Assembly (NCBI GenBank): GCA_002085155.1
Contig: NASX01000004.1
Coordinates: 111,748 to 175,747, forward strand
Source: Sorangiineae bacterium NIC37A_2
GTDB taxonomy: Bacteria > Myxococcota_A > Polyangia > Polyangiales > Polyangiaceae
Direction of reading: 5' to 3'
DNA: 64,000 nt
The stretch's first letter is position 1; the number at the start of each line of letters is the position of its first letter. The translations under genes and the position numbers were made by a program. Below are positions 45,101-53,614 of the stretch, piece by piece. The notes below the pieces were generated by a model that was given only the letters and a program-made list of their open reading frames with translations, ran no database searches and was not told the origin of the DNA.

Positions 45101-45543
45101 TTCGGGGAGACCTTCGGCTTTTTGCGTGAAACCTTGTCGCCGAGGGCGCTACTCGCCGGCTCCTCGTCGGGCCGCTCATAGTTCGCATAGCAGACGACGG
45201 CTTCGAGGGAGGTCGTCTCGGGCGGGACGTAGACCGTGAGCCCGAAGGACGAGGGGAGAAAGACTTTCCTCTTCGGCTCTGGCGGCGCGTCGCCCGCGTC
45301 TTCGTCGGTTCGATCTTCACCGAGGGCGAGCTCTTCCAGAGACTCTTCGTCTTCGTCCGCGCTCTCTTCGGGAACCAAGAACCCCGTCAGGTACCAGCGG
45401 CTCGGTGGCAGCTTTAGCTCTTCGGCGAAATCTCCCGACGTCCCGTCGGGCGCCGGTAGGCCCCTCCGAAAAGGTCCGACCAAGTCCGCTTCGAGAGCAC
45501 GGACCAGGTGATCGCGAGAAGAAGTCACCGGAGCGGCGGTCAT
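42097..45543 (-). CDS. drmA: DISARM helicase DrmA
   Basis: 1148 aa. Walker A is FFPTGGGKTEAYLG at residues ~444-457, Walker B-like VVQDELHLISGPLG, and motif VI YIQASSRVGRQVDRPG, the layout of the DrmA SF2 helicase. A four-Cys zinc site is seen at CPWCGTDL and GCQNDACEF. The acidic/variable N-terminus (~60-90) and the long region between the helicase lobes fit the family. DrmAB is the core DNA-sensing complex of DISARM. The operon with drmB and drmC is tight; upstream lies the inserted cassette, so drmA may have lost its original promoter link to drmMI. Confidence 0.95.
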   Translation of the reverse strand: MTAAPVTSSRDHLVRALEADLVGPFRRGLPAPDGTSGDFAEELKLPPSRWYLTGFLVPEESADEDEESLEELALGEDRTDEDAGDAPPEPKRKVFLPSSFGLTVYVPPETTSLEAVVCYANYERPDEEPASSALGDKVSRKKPKVSPNWRRIAVEPARVLLDLKSPQLYDGGVPVPESRGLVLVAMREPVKAALGLPDGTVVLSIFLVNRRTPEARGFRDAAYVFQVSLELHLATGFIGRTDTTHIHSREADEAIADLQYRGTSEYGVGHGVGVLVGDPDAHGKVTTVSTTWIPRYEVRRVIARDEPSVVISMERLAEIQSAEEVEECLSALPAKYSEWVAQQRAVQVAQGAHDAERSKTQELLLDRAEQASERIRAGIQLLRDQDDVREAFCLANRAMAMAARKKRPGVEPSWRLFQLAFVLLSLPGLSDPLHPDRERAELIFFPTGGGKTEAYLGVIAVTLLLRRIRGQGAPHRGLGVAVVLRYTLRLLTLDQLSRAAALICALEILRRGDPRRLGPERFAVGLWVGSSATANTMAAVQKLVTSYQAKTGGNPAPLTACPWCGTDLRPSSLSLRTDGKITSKNPEEVHIGCQNDACEFVAAKNPDGIPVVFVDEQVYRELPCFLIGTVDKFAMVPWRGETGKLFGKVTSRKGRQFLSSMDGKETPKGATALPEGNWPPELVVQDELHLISGPLGTMVGLYETALDELCARTVDGKKVRPKVIAATATVRRAAEQIQALFGRDKTQVAVFPPPGIDAMETYFSQVDRESPGRLYLGVAAQGRSMKAILLRVYRALLAAAHHEFLHGASPERTRDAYTTLVGYFNSLRELGGMRRIVEDELITRLEKAETFAPLNHRGPHPWFTNQRIGSDAVELTSREKTERITEAKARLALPSGEKGHVDVLLASNMISVGVDIDRLGLMVVAGQPKTTAEYIQASSRVGRQVDRPGLVVTCLNIHKPRDRSHYERFVHYHNSFYRYVEATSVTPFSGPALDRGLAGAFMSIARFKHPELTPPAGVMHVAKHRKALEEVIPVFGLRAEDQPHLDQDAASKLKLEVENRAKNLLDAWQTVVRSTDEEPVKRRYSRFDKDKPGGAPLLYQPLDVNPPPRNSPDGKFSAPTSMRDVEPTAHLWVTTIVGHFDAKDSGDA

Positions 45544-45804
45544 TCTCGGTTTTTTAGGGGAAACGTCAGGAACTCGCCAGGAGCCCCCCGCTTTGGTCGG
45601 ATGTTGGCTGTCCGAGCTCGGCTCATTCGGGGATAAAAAGGGCGGGGCGGCGCTTCGTGGGCACGAAAGGGCGAGGTTCGAGGCGGAGCGAAGCTCGCGG
45701 CATCCCTGGGTAATGGAACGCTATTGGGGGGCACGTGAGGGTGTGAAGGGCCGGCGTGCTCATGGCGGGGACAGGAGAGACAAAGGGCGGTCGACGTCTT
45801 CCTG
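45544..45804. other. Region upstream of drmA
   Basis: About 260 bases between the drmA start and the stop of the putative KAP 3' remnant. It would hold the drmA ribosome-binding site and any new promoter. No protein-like frame seen. Confidence 0.4.
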
Positions 45805-46044
45805 TTATGGAGATGGGAGATGGGGAAGGGGCCAGAACGACGCGATTTCGATCCTTTGGGCGCCGCAGCTGGGGACGACGTAGGCCAGGTCTCGGGCCCT
45901 GAGGCCGAGAAAAAACGCTCGGCAGAGCGGGTTGTCCTCATTTCTGGCCGTCCAAACCAAGGAACGGCTGGACAAGTCTGGCGGCCCCGAGCTAAACACA
46001 AACCTGTGGGCGCCCCCTCGCCCGCCGAGAATCTGGGTCAGGCG
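45805..46044 (-). pseudogene. Possible 3' remnant of an interrupted gene (KAP NTPase C-terminus?)
   Basis: An 80-codon frame with protein-like composition ends at a TAA at 45805. It reads RLTQILGGRGGAHRFVF, SLVWTARNEDNPLCRAFFLG and LRARDLAYVVPSCGAQRIEI in turn. It has no plausible start of its own and opens exactly where the inserted cassette begins, on the strand and in the order expected for the C-terminal part of the gene whose 5' part is at 49198-49523. I cannot match the sequence to a KAP C-terminus from memory, so the link rests on position and composition. Confidence 0.4.
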
Positions 46045-46048
46045 TTAC

Positions 46049-48070
46049 ATGTCGCACACGGGCATCCAGCTTGGAGTAGATGGCGTCTTGAATAGCGTTA
46101 TGACCCGCCTAGCTCAAGATGAGCCTCAGGTGTGGGTGACGGGCGATGTCGGGTCGGGGAGGACGACCTTGGGACAGAAGCTCGTGGCTGCGTGCCAGGA
46201 CGTAGGAAAGCACGCTGTTTTCGTTCAGCTCGCGGAACGAGACGAGCCCGACGCCGCGATCGGCGGCTTTTACCAACTCGCGCGGGAGCTCCCTGACAAG
46301 GCCAAGAGGAGCTCCTGCTGGCAGGATTGGCCTCGCTTTTCGGAAGCGGTGAAAACTCTCACCGAGAGCTCTGCGGGGGGCAATTGGATCTGGGTTCTGA
46401 ACGTTCCAACCTCCTGGGAGAAGGGTAGGATTGGTTCGGATTGGGACGCGTGGGCGCTGCGTCGATGTCGGGACCTGTTAGAATCGCTCTCGCGATCGAA
46501 GTTGCATATCGTATGGCTCACAGGGCGTACGATGCCGCCCGAGGCGCTTGGGCGAGAGGAGCGTCCGCTCTCCCTGCCGCGGCCGAAGAAGGCTACAGCC
46601 CTCTTCGAGACCATCGATTGGGCCGATTACCAGGCTGCTGCCGATCGACTCGCTGAAGCCATCGCAAGAGACAGCCAGGTTTCTCCGGTGGTCCTCCGCC
46701 TCGCGGTCGCTCTTGTTCGCTTCGGAGGAGACGCGAAGAGGATCGCGGAGGCGGTCGACGCGGCGCCCGCGGCCAACGTGATTCATTCCTTGTGCGAAGA
46801 TCTGATCGACACCATTCGGAGAGAGCGAAGCGATTTGATGGCGCCGATTCGTCGCCTGCTCCTCGCGCGGACTTCCGTCGACGCCGATGCTCTCGAATCG
46901 ATCACGTCGATTCCGAAGGAGGAACGACCTCTCCTTACAGACTGCATTGGCTACGGCTCGAGAGAGATTCGCGTTAGCCCTTCCGTGAGGGCACACCTCA
47001 GGGCGAAAATCGGAGTCGATCTCGAGGGCGGCGACGAAGCGCACCAGCGACTCGCTGACTACTACAAGTCGGCCGACGGGATGCGCGATATCGCGGACAC
47101 CCATGGCGACAAGACGATCGCGTGGCTCGAGAAGATCTATCATCAGCTTCAGCTCCGCGACGCTCCGGAGCTGGAGCTATTGCCGTGTCGGGAGATGTAT
47201 TGGGCTCGGGGGAGGTACCTGAGCCTGAAGCTTCGGAACTACGAAGATGCGGCGCGTGTCTATGAAAGGTGCGCGGCCCGCTTTCCCGAGGACGATTACG
47301 CGCGCCATTATTGGGCCTTCAATCTCGCGCAAGCAGGTCGAGAGCGAAAGACGGTTGAGACCCAGTATCGACAGGCGATCCAGTTGTTTCCGAACCACCC
47401 CTGGTGGAATTCGCGGCTCGTGACTTTCCTGGTCGAGCAAGGGCGTCCGCGTTCTGCGCAGGAGGCGTGGAAAGAGGCGTTAGAGAACGTCGATCCTGAC
47501 GGCGATCGGCTGATCACGGACCCTGAGCTCGCGGACCATCTCCACTACTGGGTAGCCCAGGCTTGGCTCGAAGCGGGCAATAGCGCAGAAGCGACGGCGA
47601 TCCTTCGGAGCATCCCCAAGGAAGTCATTCAACGTTCGTCTCGGCTGCCTGGTCTTTGGCAGCGAGTGCTCGCTGCTGCGGAGGCCGACGCGCTCGGGTT
47701 TGCCGTCTATCCGGAGAGCGTCCCCATGAAGCAGAGGTGGGTCGGTCCTCGCGCCATCGAGGTCGAGCCGGGATGCAAGTGGTGGCCTGGGGTCGTGCTT
47801 GGCGCGAACAAGGCTCGGGTTCAGATCGGTTACGGCGAACGGACGGGGAGCGGCCTCGCCTCTTTCACGATCGAGCTGGACGGCGAAAGGTGGCGGGACC
47901 AAACGGGCGTGTCCCCCGAGAGAGCGGAGGGATTCGTTGAGCTGGCGGAAGGCGAGGATGGTGGGCTTCGTGTTTATTTGGCGCCGGTCACCTCGACGCC
48001 CCACGAATCGAAGCCCCTGCCCTCGTTTCCATACCTCGACCGGTGGCGCTCCTCGACTCCGAACCTCTAG
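46049..48070 (+). CDS. STAND-like P-loop protein with TPR-type C-terminal repeats, embedded in DISARM
   Basis: About 674 aa from ATG 46049. The N-terminus has VWVTGDVGSGRTTLGQKL, a Walker A in which the usual Lys is Arg. It is followed by a Walker B-like WIWVLNVP (acidic residue replaced by Asn) and LHIVWLTGR at the sensor position. A winged-helix-like region and helical repeats follow, with TPR-like units such as ARVYERCAARFPEDDYARHYWAFNLAQAG and TQYRQAIQLFPNHPWW. A beta-rich C-terminal domain has no known match. This is the architecture of STAND-type sensors, though nucleotide hydrolysis may be weak or lost. The TTG at 45932 is an alternative start, but that part is antisense to a protein-like frame. 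The next gene overlaps by 28 nt. Confidence 0.8.
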   Translation: MSHTGIQLGVDGVLNSVMTRLAQDEPQVWVTGDVGSGRTTLGQKLVAACQDVGKHAVFVQLAERDEPDAAIGGFYQLARELPDKAKRSSCWQDWPRFSEAVKTLTESSAGGNWIWVLNVPTSWEKGRIGSDWDAWALRRCRDLLESLSRSKLHIVWLTGRTMPPEALGREERPLSLPRPKKATALFETIDWADYQAAADRLAEAIARDSQVSPVVLRLAVALVRFGGDAKRIAEAVDAAPAANVIHSLCEDLIDTIRRERSDLMAPIRRLLLARTSVDADALESITSIPKEERPLLTDCIGYGSREIRVSPSVRAHLRAKIGVDLEGGDEAHQRLADYYKSADGMRDIADTHGDKTIAWLEKIYHQLQLRDAPELELLPCREMYWARGRYLSLKLRNYEDAARVYERCAARFPEDDYARHYWAFNLAQAGRERKTVETQYRQAIQLFPNHPWWNSRLVTFLVEQGRPRSAQEAWKEALENVDPDGDRLITDPELADHLHYWVAQAWLEAGNSAEATAILRSIPKEVIQRSSRLPGLWQRVLAAAEADALGFAVYPESVPMKQRWVGPRAIEVEPGCKWWPGVVLGANKARVQIGYGERTGSGLASFTIELDGERWRDQTGVSPERAEGFVELAEGEDGGLRVYLAPVTSTPHESKPLPSFPYLDRWRSSTPNL

Positions 48071-49197
48071 CGGCTCTGAGTTCCCTCGAGCCGGACCGTC
48101 TCTACCTCTTTTTGGCGGGACCGGGCGAAGGGGAGGGAATTGCCGTGGCGTTTCCGGGCGGGGGCTGGATGCTCGTCGACGGGTGCCAAACAGTGAACCG
48201 TTCGAATCCAAAGTTTCCCATTGAAGAGATCTTCAAGCGCTATCGTCGCGGTCGCAAGGATCGGGTCGAGCTGATGGTGCTCACGCACCCGCACCGGGAT
48301 CACATGTACGGCTTCGCCGAGCTTCTCGAGACTCTGGCTCCCGTGAAGGTCGGCATTCTCGGCAAAGAAGACCCGAGATGGATCCTGGCGGAGGAAGCAT
48401 GCGCTCATCATAAAGTCGCAGGGAAAGACTCACCGCTCAAAGAGAGCCACAAACGCGCCCACGCGGTGCTCCGCGCCATTGAGAGCTACGCGGAGGACGG
48501 TACGCTTGTCGGGCTTGCAGACGGAGAGACGGCTTTTCAGCGAGAGACGTTCACGGTGCATGTCCGTGCCCCGGATCAGGCGCTTTTCCTAGAGAAGATA
48601 AGGCAGGAAGGGGCGAAGGCGTTCCTCGGGGCGGAGGCGAACTGCTTCAGTCTCGTTCTCGAAATCAACTACGAGCGTTTGACCGTGGTGCTCGGGGGCG
48701 ACTTACCGAAAACGTTGAGCGGGCGTCCCGTTCCGACGGGGTGGGACCGGGTGCTGCATTGTTATCCCGATCTGAGCTTTCACCACGGGCTTAAGCTGCC
48801 TCACCACGGATCGGCTGAAGCACTTCATGAGGAGTTGATAAGCCCGATGCCGCAGCGGGGGCGCGCTTGGTGCGTGACGCCATACAATTCCTCGTCGCTT
48901 CCGAGATTCGGAAGCGACGACGGTATGCGCAGGGCTCTTCAGGGACAGTCTCCGATCATGTTGACGGCCCTTCCTGTTTCCTCGGATCACCAGCAGAAAG
49001 ACATCGTGACGATGTCCGTCGACGAGGTCGAACGCATGACGCAGGCGCTCAAGCTGAAGCTCCCGTCCGGAAGCCTTCCGCACCGTGCCGCGCACCGCCT
49101 CGAGCCCTTGGACCCGGTTTGGGCGGTGGCTTTCGACAGCCAAGGCACGGTTCGAGGTCGTTGGCGCGGGCCGTGTGCGCTCGATGTTGTGGGGTAG
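48043..49197 (+). CDS. ComEC-like metallo-beta-lactamase-fold hydrolase, embedded in DISARM
   Basis: 384 aa from GTG 48043. VLTHPHRDHMYGF supplies the H-x-H-x-DH zinc motif (His82, His84, Asp86, His87). VVLGGD (Asp220) and LKLPHHGSAEA (His254-255) are the later ligands, as in ComEC/Rec2 C-domains. There are no membrane helices, so this is a free cytoplasmic hydrolase, probably a nuclease or phosphodiesterase. The start overlaps the stop of the STAND-like gene, so the two are co-translated. By analogy with other STAND/MBL pairs it would be the effector of the sensor upstream; this is inference. Confidence 0.88.
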   Translation: MALLDSEPLAALSSLEPDRLYLFLAGPGEGEGIAVAFPGGGWMLVDGCQTVNRSNPKFPIEEIFKRYRRGRKDRVELMVLTHPHRDHMYGFAELLETLAPVKVGILGKEDPRWILAEEACAHHKVAGKDSPLKESHKRAHAVLRAIESYAEDGTLVGLADGETAFQRETFTVHVRAPDQALFLEKIRQEGAKAFLGAEANCFSLVLEINYERLTVVLGGDLPKTLSGRPVPTGWDRVLHCYPDLSFHHGLKLPHHGSAEALHEELISPMPQRGRAWCVTPYNSSSLPRFGSDDGMRRALQGQSPIMLTALPVSSDHQQKDIVTMSVDEVERMTQALKLKLPSGSLPHRAAHRLEPLDPVWAVAFDSQGTVRGRWRGPCALDVVG

Positions 49198-49523
49198 GCT
49201 CCTGGAGTCGAGTCTCCCTGCCAATCGATGACTGTCGACTTTCCCGAGCCCCATTCGCCTTCCAGGCCGACGGCGCGCCCGCCGTCTTCGGAAGTCAGAA
49301 TCTCGACAAGGGCGTCCGCGACCTTCTTGTGGGGTCCGTCGAAAGCGTCTTCGTCCGCTGGTTCATCGCGTACTAAGAATGTTTGACAGCCTTGCGGGCA
49401 CGGGTCGGGGCTCTCCGGATTCTCTTTCGGGGAATCCGTATCGGTGACCAACTCCCCATCGCCGCGTGATGTTTCGCGTTCCGCGCTTTTGGCGGGAGTC
49501 GAGTCGGCTTGGGGCGTGGTCAA
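49198..49523 (-). pseudogene. 5' fragment of a KAP-family NTPase gene, disrupted
   Basis: The frame starts at TTG 49523, overlapping the drmMI stop by 4 nt in the manner of a coupled operon gene. After an acidic/Ser-rich leader it reads FLVRDEPADEDAFDG, VADALVEILTSEDGGRAVG and LEGEWGSGKSTVI. The D-x-P...D...A-x-ALVE...GLEG-x-WGSGKS order is the start of a KAP P-loop NTPase. Similarity stops about ten residues past the Walker A, just where the convergent MBL gene ends; the reading frame continues antisense to that gene to 48987 with no protein-like character. So the NTPase gene has been cut by the cassette. Confidence 0.75.
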
Positions 49524-52500
49524 AACAAACTTCCCTGGTCGGGGTTTTGGGGGGGCTTGGGTTTGGAGGGTTTGCGGGCGTTGGGGGGGGACTTGGGGGG
49601 GGTTTGGCCGAGGGCTTTTTCGGTGGCGGAGCGGTCGGCGTTCAGGGTGAAGAGGAGGTCGATGACCTCGTCCTCGAAGGCGGAGAGGGCGGCGCGGTCG
49701 GCGTCGGAGGCGGCGCAGTAGGGAGGGACGCGGACGCCGAGCCAGGCGTCTTTCTGCTTCGAAGTGAGCGCGCTGTCCGCGTAGGCGCGGAGAACGGCGC
49801 GGTCGAGCTCTTCGTGGAGCTCGCGGAGCTCGAGGATGCGCGGATCGGAGACGTTCGGATCCTTCAGGGCGTTGTAGGTCTTCGTGAGACCCTGGTCGGT
49901 GTCGACCATGTACTTCGCGCGGGCTTCGTAGAGCTTCTCGCCGAGGGCCTCGAGCTCGGGGATGACCGTGCGCGGGTCAGGAACCGGAAACGGGAAGGTT
50001 TCGAAGCAGTCGGAGGCAGCGTAACGCAAGTCTGTCTTCATGGAAGACGAGAGCAGGCGAGCCCAGAATTCGTGAATGCGAGACTGGAGGACGGCGAAGG
50101 GGGTGTTGGACTCGAGGGGGAAGACGTAGAGCGCTTCGCTAAAGACACGGCCGGTAGGCTGGAACGAGAATATGAGGTGCGGCTGATGTCGGGAGGTGAC
50201 CAAACACCGGGAGAGGGGGGCGATGGCGGCATAGAGCGCGGGCGTCCAACGGCCGAATTGCCACCAATATTCTTTGCGTCGACGACCGTCCGCGTTGTCC
50301 TTTAAGACGTCCCGTTCCGGCTTCACCTTTTCGCGCACGATTTCAATCAAATCGGGCCACTGCTCGGCTTCGCTCAGCTCCATCTGCCCGAAGCTGATGA
50401 CATAGCGCTCGAAGGACTGGGTCGGGCTCGTGTTCACCTCTTCGCCGCCGAGATAGGGGAAAATGCGCTCAGCGTTCTTGGGGTCCTTGTTCACGAGCGC
50501 CTCGCGCTCTTCGGGCGTGAGTGTGAACCCCATGCCGAGCACATAAGTTCCCACGAATGCGGCTCCTTCGTTGACCATCAACGCACGAGGATCGGCTCGC
50601 TCGGGTTTCGGCCGCAGGCGAGAGTTGATGTCCTCGACGCGGTGACCGTCGAGTTCTCTTAAGATGTGAGCTGTCGTTCGGCCTTTCGCGAGGTGAGCGA
50701 TCGAGACAGTGACGGCGGCGTCCCCGGGCCAGGGCATGTCGCGGGTGGCCGAGAAAAGCGTGAAGCCGTGATTCACGAGGTGCTGAAGGCCAGTCGAGCG
50801 GGTATCCCCCTGGCCGATGGTGTTCGTGGCGATGAGCCCGATGGTGCCGTGGGCTCCGAGCAGGGAGGCGGCACGGCGGAAGAAATGAGCCGAGAGGTCG
50901 GCGTTGCCGTGGGCACCCTCATGGATTGCTTGGATCCATGGGAGGTAGCCGGGGCCTCCGTGCTCGATGATCCCGTTTTTCCCGGCGAAAGGCGGATTGC
51001 CGATGAAAGCCTCGACCATGGCAGCCCCGTTGACGCGGCCGTCGTCGAGGGGATCGGGGCGCTCCTGGTAAAAGACCTCGGGGAACTCGACCATCCAGTG
51101 GAAGGGGACCTGTCTGTCGAGGAGCTCCGCTCGGAGCGCGCGGAGCTCTTGAGCGCGCTCGTCCGCCTCGGCCTGGGTCCTGGCTCCGAGCCAAAGCTGG
51201 ACGAGGTCGAGGCGGCGGAGCCGCTCCTTTTCTCGATCCTTGTCCTTCTCGCTCGAGAAGAAGGCCCCGACGATGAGGTCGGCGATCAGGCGGATCCTGT
51301 CGGTCGCGTCGCTAGCGTCCGCGAGCAGCGTTTCTTTCTCGCGGGTGAGCTCGAGGCGGTTGGCGCTGGCGAGCTCTTGGATTTGCTGTCGCAGCGTGAC
51401 CGCTTCGGAGAGGGCGCTCTTGAGCGCGCCGCTGATCGTGGGCTGTTGTTCGTCCTTGTGTCCCGTTCGCCAGTGAAACGCCGTGATCTGGTCGAAGCTC
51501 AGCCCGACGAGGGAGTCTCCGTGGCGGAGGGCGTGGTCGACGAAGGTGAAAGGCTCGTTCTTCGCCATGGTCACGAGCCAGAGAGAGAGGCGCGCGAGCT
51601 CGACGGCGTAGGCGTTCTTGTCGACGCCGTAGAGGCAGCGCTGGGCGACCAGGCGGCGCGCGTAGTTTTCGACGCTGTCTTCGCGGCCGGCGAGGAGCTC
51701 ATACTTCCCCTCCCGGGTCCAGGCGGCGACGACGTGGTCCGCGAGGTAACGACAAGCGGCGACGAGGAACGCCCCTGAGCCCATCGCAGGGTCGCAAATC
51801 ACGAGGTTCAGGAGCGCCTCGGAGCTCGGCTTTTCCCCCATGGCCGCGATGAGCGGGTCGAGGGTCGTCTTGACGATCGGCTCGCTCAGGGAGCGGGGCG
51901 TATAGTGGCTCGAGGTGCGCCGCCGTTCGGGGCCTGGCTGGATCACGAGGGCGCCCGGGAGGGCCCGTTCGGGGACCCTTCCTGAGAAGGATTCGAGGGC
52001 GTCGAGGACGGCGTTCGGGGTATCAGAGCGGGCGGTCGCTTCGACGATCTTCTTCGCGATCGACTTGTCGAAACCGAGCTCGTCGATGAGCCACTTCTCC
52101 CGCTGGGTCTTCGGCTTTTCGAAGAGTTCGGCGCCGTCGATCCAGACGCGGGCCGCGCCCCGTTTTGTTCCGAGACGGACGCGGACGGCTCCTCCGACGA
52201 CGCGCGCGACGTCAAAGCCCATGAGCGCTTCGTAGACGGAGCCGATCTGTTCGACGTCGAGGGCGCGGTAACTGAGCCGCTCGCCGCCGAGGTAAAGGAG
52301 ACGCCGAAGGACCCGATAGATGGTCCCGTCGCTGACTCGCGGGATCTCGACAGAGCTTCGTTGCGCTCCGACGGCGACGGGCGCGCTGTCCCCTGACCAG
52401 CCTTCGAGGAAGCCGTAACGATGAGGATCGAAGAGGGTCCCCCGGCGCTCCGGAAGGAAAAAACTCCCTTGTTTTGCGCCGAGGAAGATCGCCCGGAACA

Positions 52501-53614
52501 GGCTCACGAGGCGCGGATAGGCGCCGTAACGGCGGTCCATCGAATCGGGCATGCGCCCGAAGTCCCGCTCGAGCTCCGCGTAGAGACCGAGGACGCTATA
52601 GTTCTTTTGGTAGAGTTCGTGCTCTACGGGCAAGAGTCCGCGGTCTTCCGAGTAGAGAATGAAGACGAGCCGGAGCAGGACCGTGAGGAGGCCCGAGTAA
52701 ACTTTCTCGGTTCCTTCCTCCTCGAGAGTTCGGAGCAAAAGGCTCTTCGGATCGCGCTCAGCGGCGGCGGAGAAGCCCACGAGCAGCTCTTCGAGGGCCT
52801 CGAAGACCTGGCCCGCGAGGTCACTCGTGACGTTCGCCTGGTCTCGGCGGCTTCGCTCGAGGAGAGCCGGGAGCTGGACATCTTCGGAGACCGCGAAGAA
52901 ACGCGCCCTCCCGAGGAGCATCACAAACGCATCCAGAATCGGGCGCCCGCCGACCTGGACCATGTCCCCGAAGCGGAAGCTGATCCAGCCGCTCGACTCG
53001 CCGTAGGGCGCGTAGACGAGACGCAGCTCGCGGCCGTTCGTGAGAAGCCCGATCGGAACGCGGCATTCCCGGAGCAGTCGATCGAACTTCGCCTGAGCCG
53101 GGTAGAGCCAAGGGCCTGTCTCGTTCTCGGGTTTGTCGAGGTCGACCGAGGAAGGGACCTCCCAAACGAGGGCTGTATAGGCTTCGCCCGCCGTGGCGGC
53201 AGCGGTCTTTTCGACGCCCACGGCGCCGCGCGTTCCCTTCTCGCTTCCGCCGCGCTTCTTGAGCGCCATGGTCGGCTCGAGGAACTGTTTTCCTTCGGGA
53301 ACGAACAGGCGTAGAGCTTTCGGAAGCTCTTCTCGGCGGTCGAATAGATCGGGTGTCAGCCCGAGGACCTCGTCAAAGAGTCGGGAAACCTCAGGGAGGA
53401 CGTGAACAGTCTTTCGGCGCTCCTTTCCCGCGCTATCCCTGCCTTCGGTGACTTCGACTTTGATGAGCAGATCGGCGAGCCGCTCCTGGACCGCTCGATC
53501 TTGGCGTTCCATGCACTGCGCTTCAACGAGCACGTTGCCGGACACGACGAGCCCCTCAGAGGGCTGCACCATGCCGAGCCATTCTTCGTGAAACCTTCGC
53601 GCGGGATCGCTCAT
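49520..53614 (-). CDS. drmMI: DISARM N6-adenine DNA methyltransferase DrmMI
   Basis: 1364 aa from ATG 53614 (MSDPARRFHEEWLGMVQPSEGLVV). It shows the Eco57I-type methylase fold: motif I CDPAMGSGAFLVAACRYLADH, motif IV FIGNPPFAGKNGI (NPPF, N6-adenine type), and YAVELARLSLWLVTM between them. A target-recognition region with EYWWQFGRW and FETFPFP follows. It methylates host DNA so that DISARM does not attack it. The class 1 designation follows from this methylase type and from drmD upstream. The C-terminus is a Pro/Lys-rich tail ending GSLF. It is separated from drmD by the opposite-strand 169-aa gene. Confidence 0.94.
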   Translation of the reverse strand: MSDPARRFHEEWLGMVQPSEGLVVSGNVLVEAQCMERQDRAVQERLADLLIKVEVTEGRDSAGKERRKTVHVLPEVSRLFDEVLGLTPDLFDRREELPKALRLFVPEGKQFLEPTMALKKRGGSEKGTRGAVGVEKTAAATAGEAYTALVWEVPSSVDLDKPENETGPWLYPAQAKFDRLLRECRVPIGLLTNGRELRLVYAPYGESSGWISFRFGDMVQVGGRPILDAFVMLLGRARFFAVSEDVQLPALLERSRRDQANVTSDLAGQVFEALEELLVGFSAAAERDPKSLLLRTLEEEGTEKVYSGLLTVLLRLVFILYSEDRGLLPVEHELYQKNYSVLGLYAELERDFGRMPDSMDRRYGAYPRLVSLFRAIFLGAKQGSFFLPERRGTLFDPHRYGFLEGWSGDSAPVAVGAQRSSVEIPRVSDGTIYRVLRRLLYLGGERLSYRALDVEQIGSVYEALMGFDVARVVGGAVRVRLGTKRGAARVWIDGAELFEKPKTQREKWLIDELGFDKSIAKKIVEATARSDTPNAVLDALESFSGRVPERALPGALVIQPGPERRRTSSHYTPRSLSEPIVKTTLDPLIAAMGEKPSSEALLNLVICDPAMGSGAFLVAACRYLADHVVAAWTREGKYELLAGREDSVENYARRLVAQRCLYGVDKNAYAVELARLSLWLVTMAKNEPFTFVDHALRHGDSLVGLSFDQITAFHWRTGHKDEQQPTISGALKSALSEAVTLRQQIQELASANRLELTREKETLLADASDATDRIRLIADLIVGAFFSSEKDKDREKERLRRLDLVQLWLGARTQAEADERAQELRALRAELLDRQVPFHWMVEFPEVFYQERPDPLDDGRVNGAAMVEAFIGNPPFAGKNGIIEHGGPGYLPWIQAIHEGAHGNADLSAHFFRRAASLLGAHGTIGLIATNTIGQGDTRSTGLQHLVNHGFTLFSATRDMPWPGDAAVTVSIAHLAKGRTTAHILRELDGHRVEDINSRLRPKPERADPRALMVNEGAAFVGTYVLGMGFTLTPEEREALVNKDPKNAERIFPYLGGEEVNTSPTQSFERYVISFGQMELSEAEQWPDLIEIVREKVKPERDVLKDNADGRRRKEYWWQFGRWTPALYAAIAPLSRCLVTSRHQPHLIFSFQPTGRVFSEALYVFPLESNTPFAVLQSRIHEFWARLLSSSMKTDLRYAASDCFETFPFPVPDPRTVIPELEALGEKLYEARAKYMVDTDQGLTKTYNALKDPNVSDPRILELRELHEELDRAVLRAYADSALTSKQKDAWLGVRVPPYCAASDADRAALSAFEDEVIDLLFTLNADRSATEKALGQTPPKSPPNARKPSKPKPPQNPDQGSLF

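Noticed and set aside
45932..46048. N-terminal extension of the STAND-like protein from TTG 45932
   Set aside because: This stretch is antisense to a more protein-like frame, and ATG 46049 with an AGG element gives a normal N-terminus close to the Walker A.
46049..49197. Classification of the cassette as a type I Avs (AVAST) system
   Set aside because: The MBL plus STAND pairing is reminiscent, but the protease gene is absent, the P-loop is substituted and the STAND-like protein is short; I would not use that name without profile hits.
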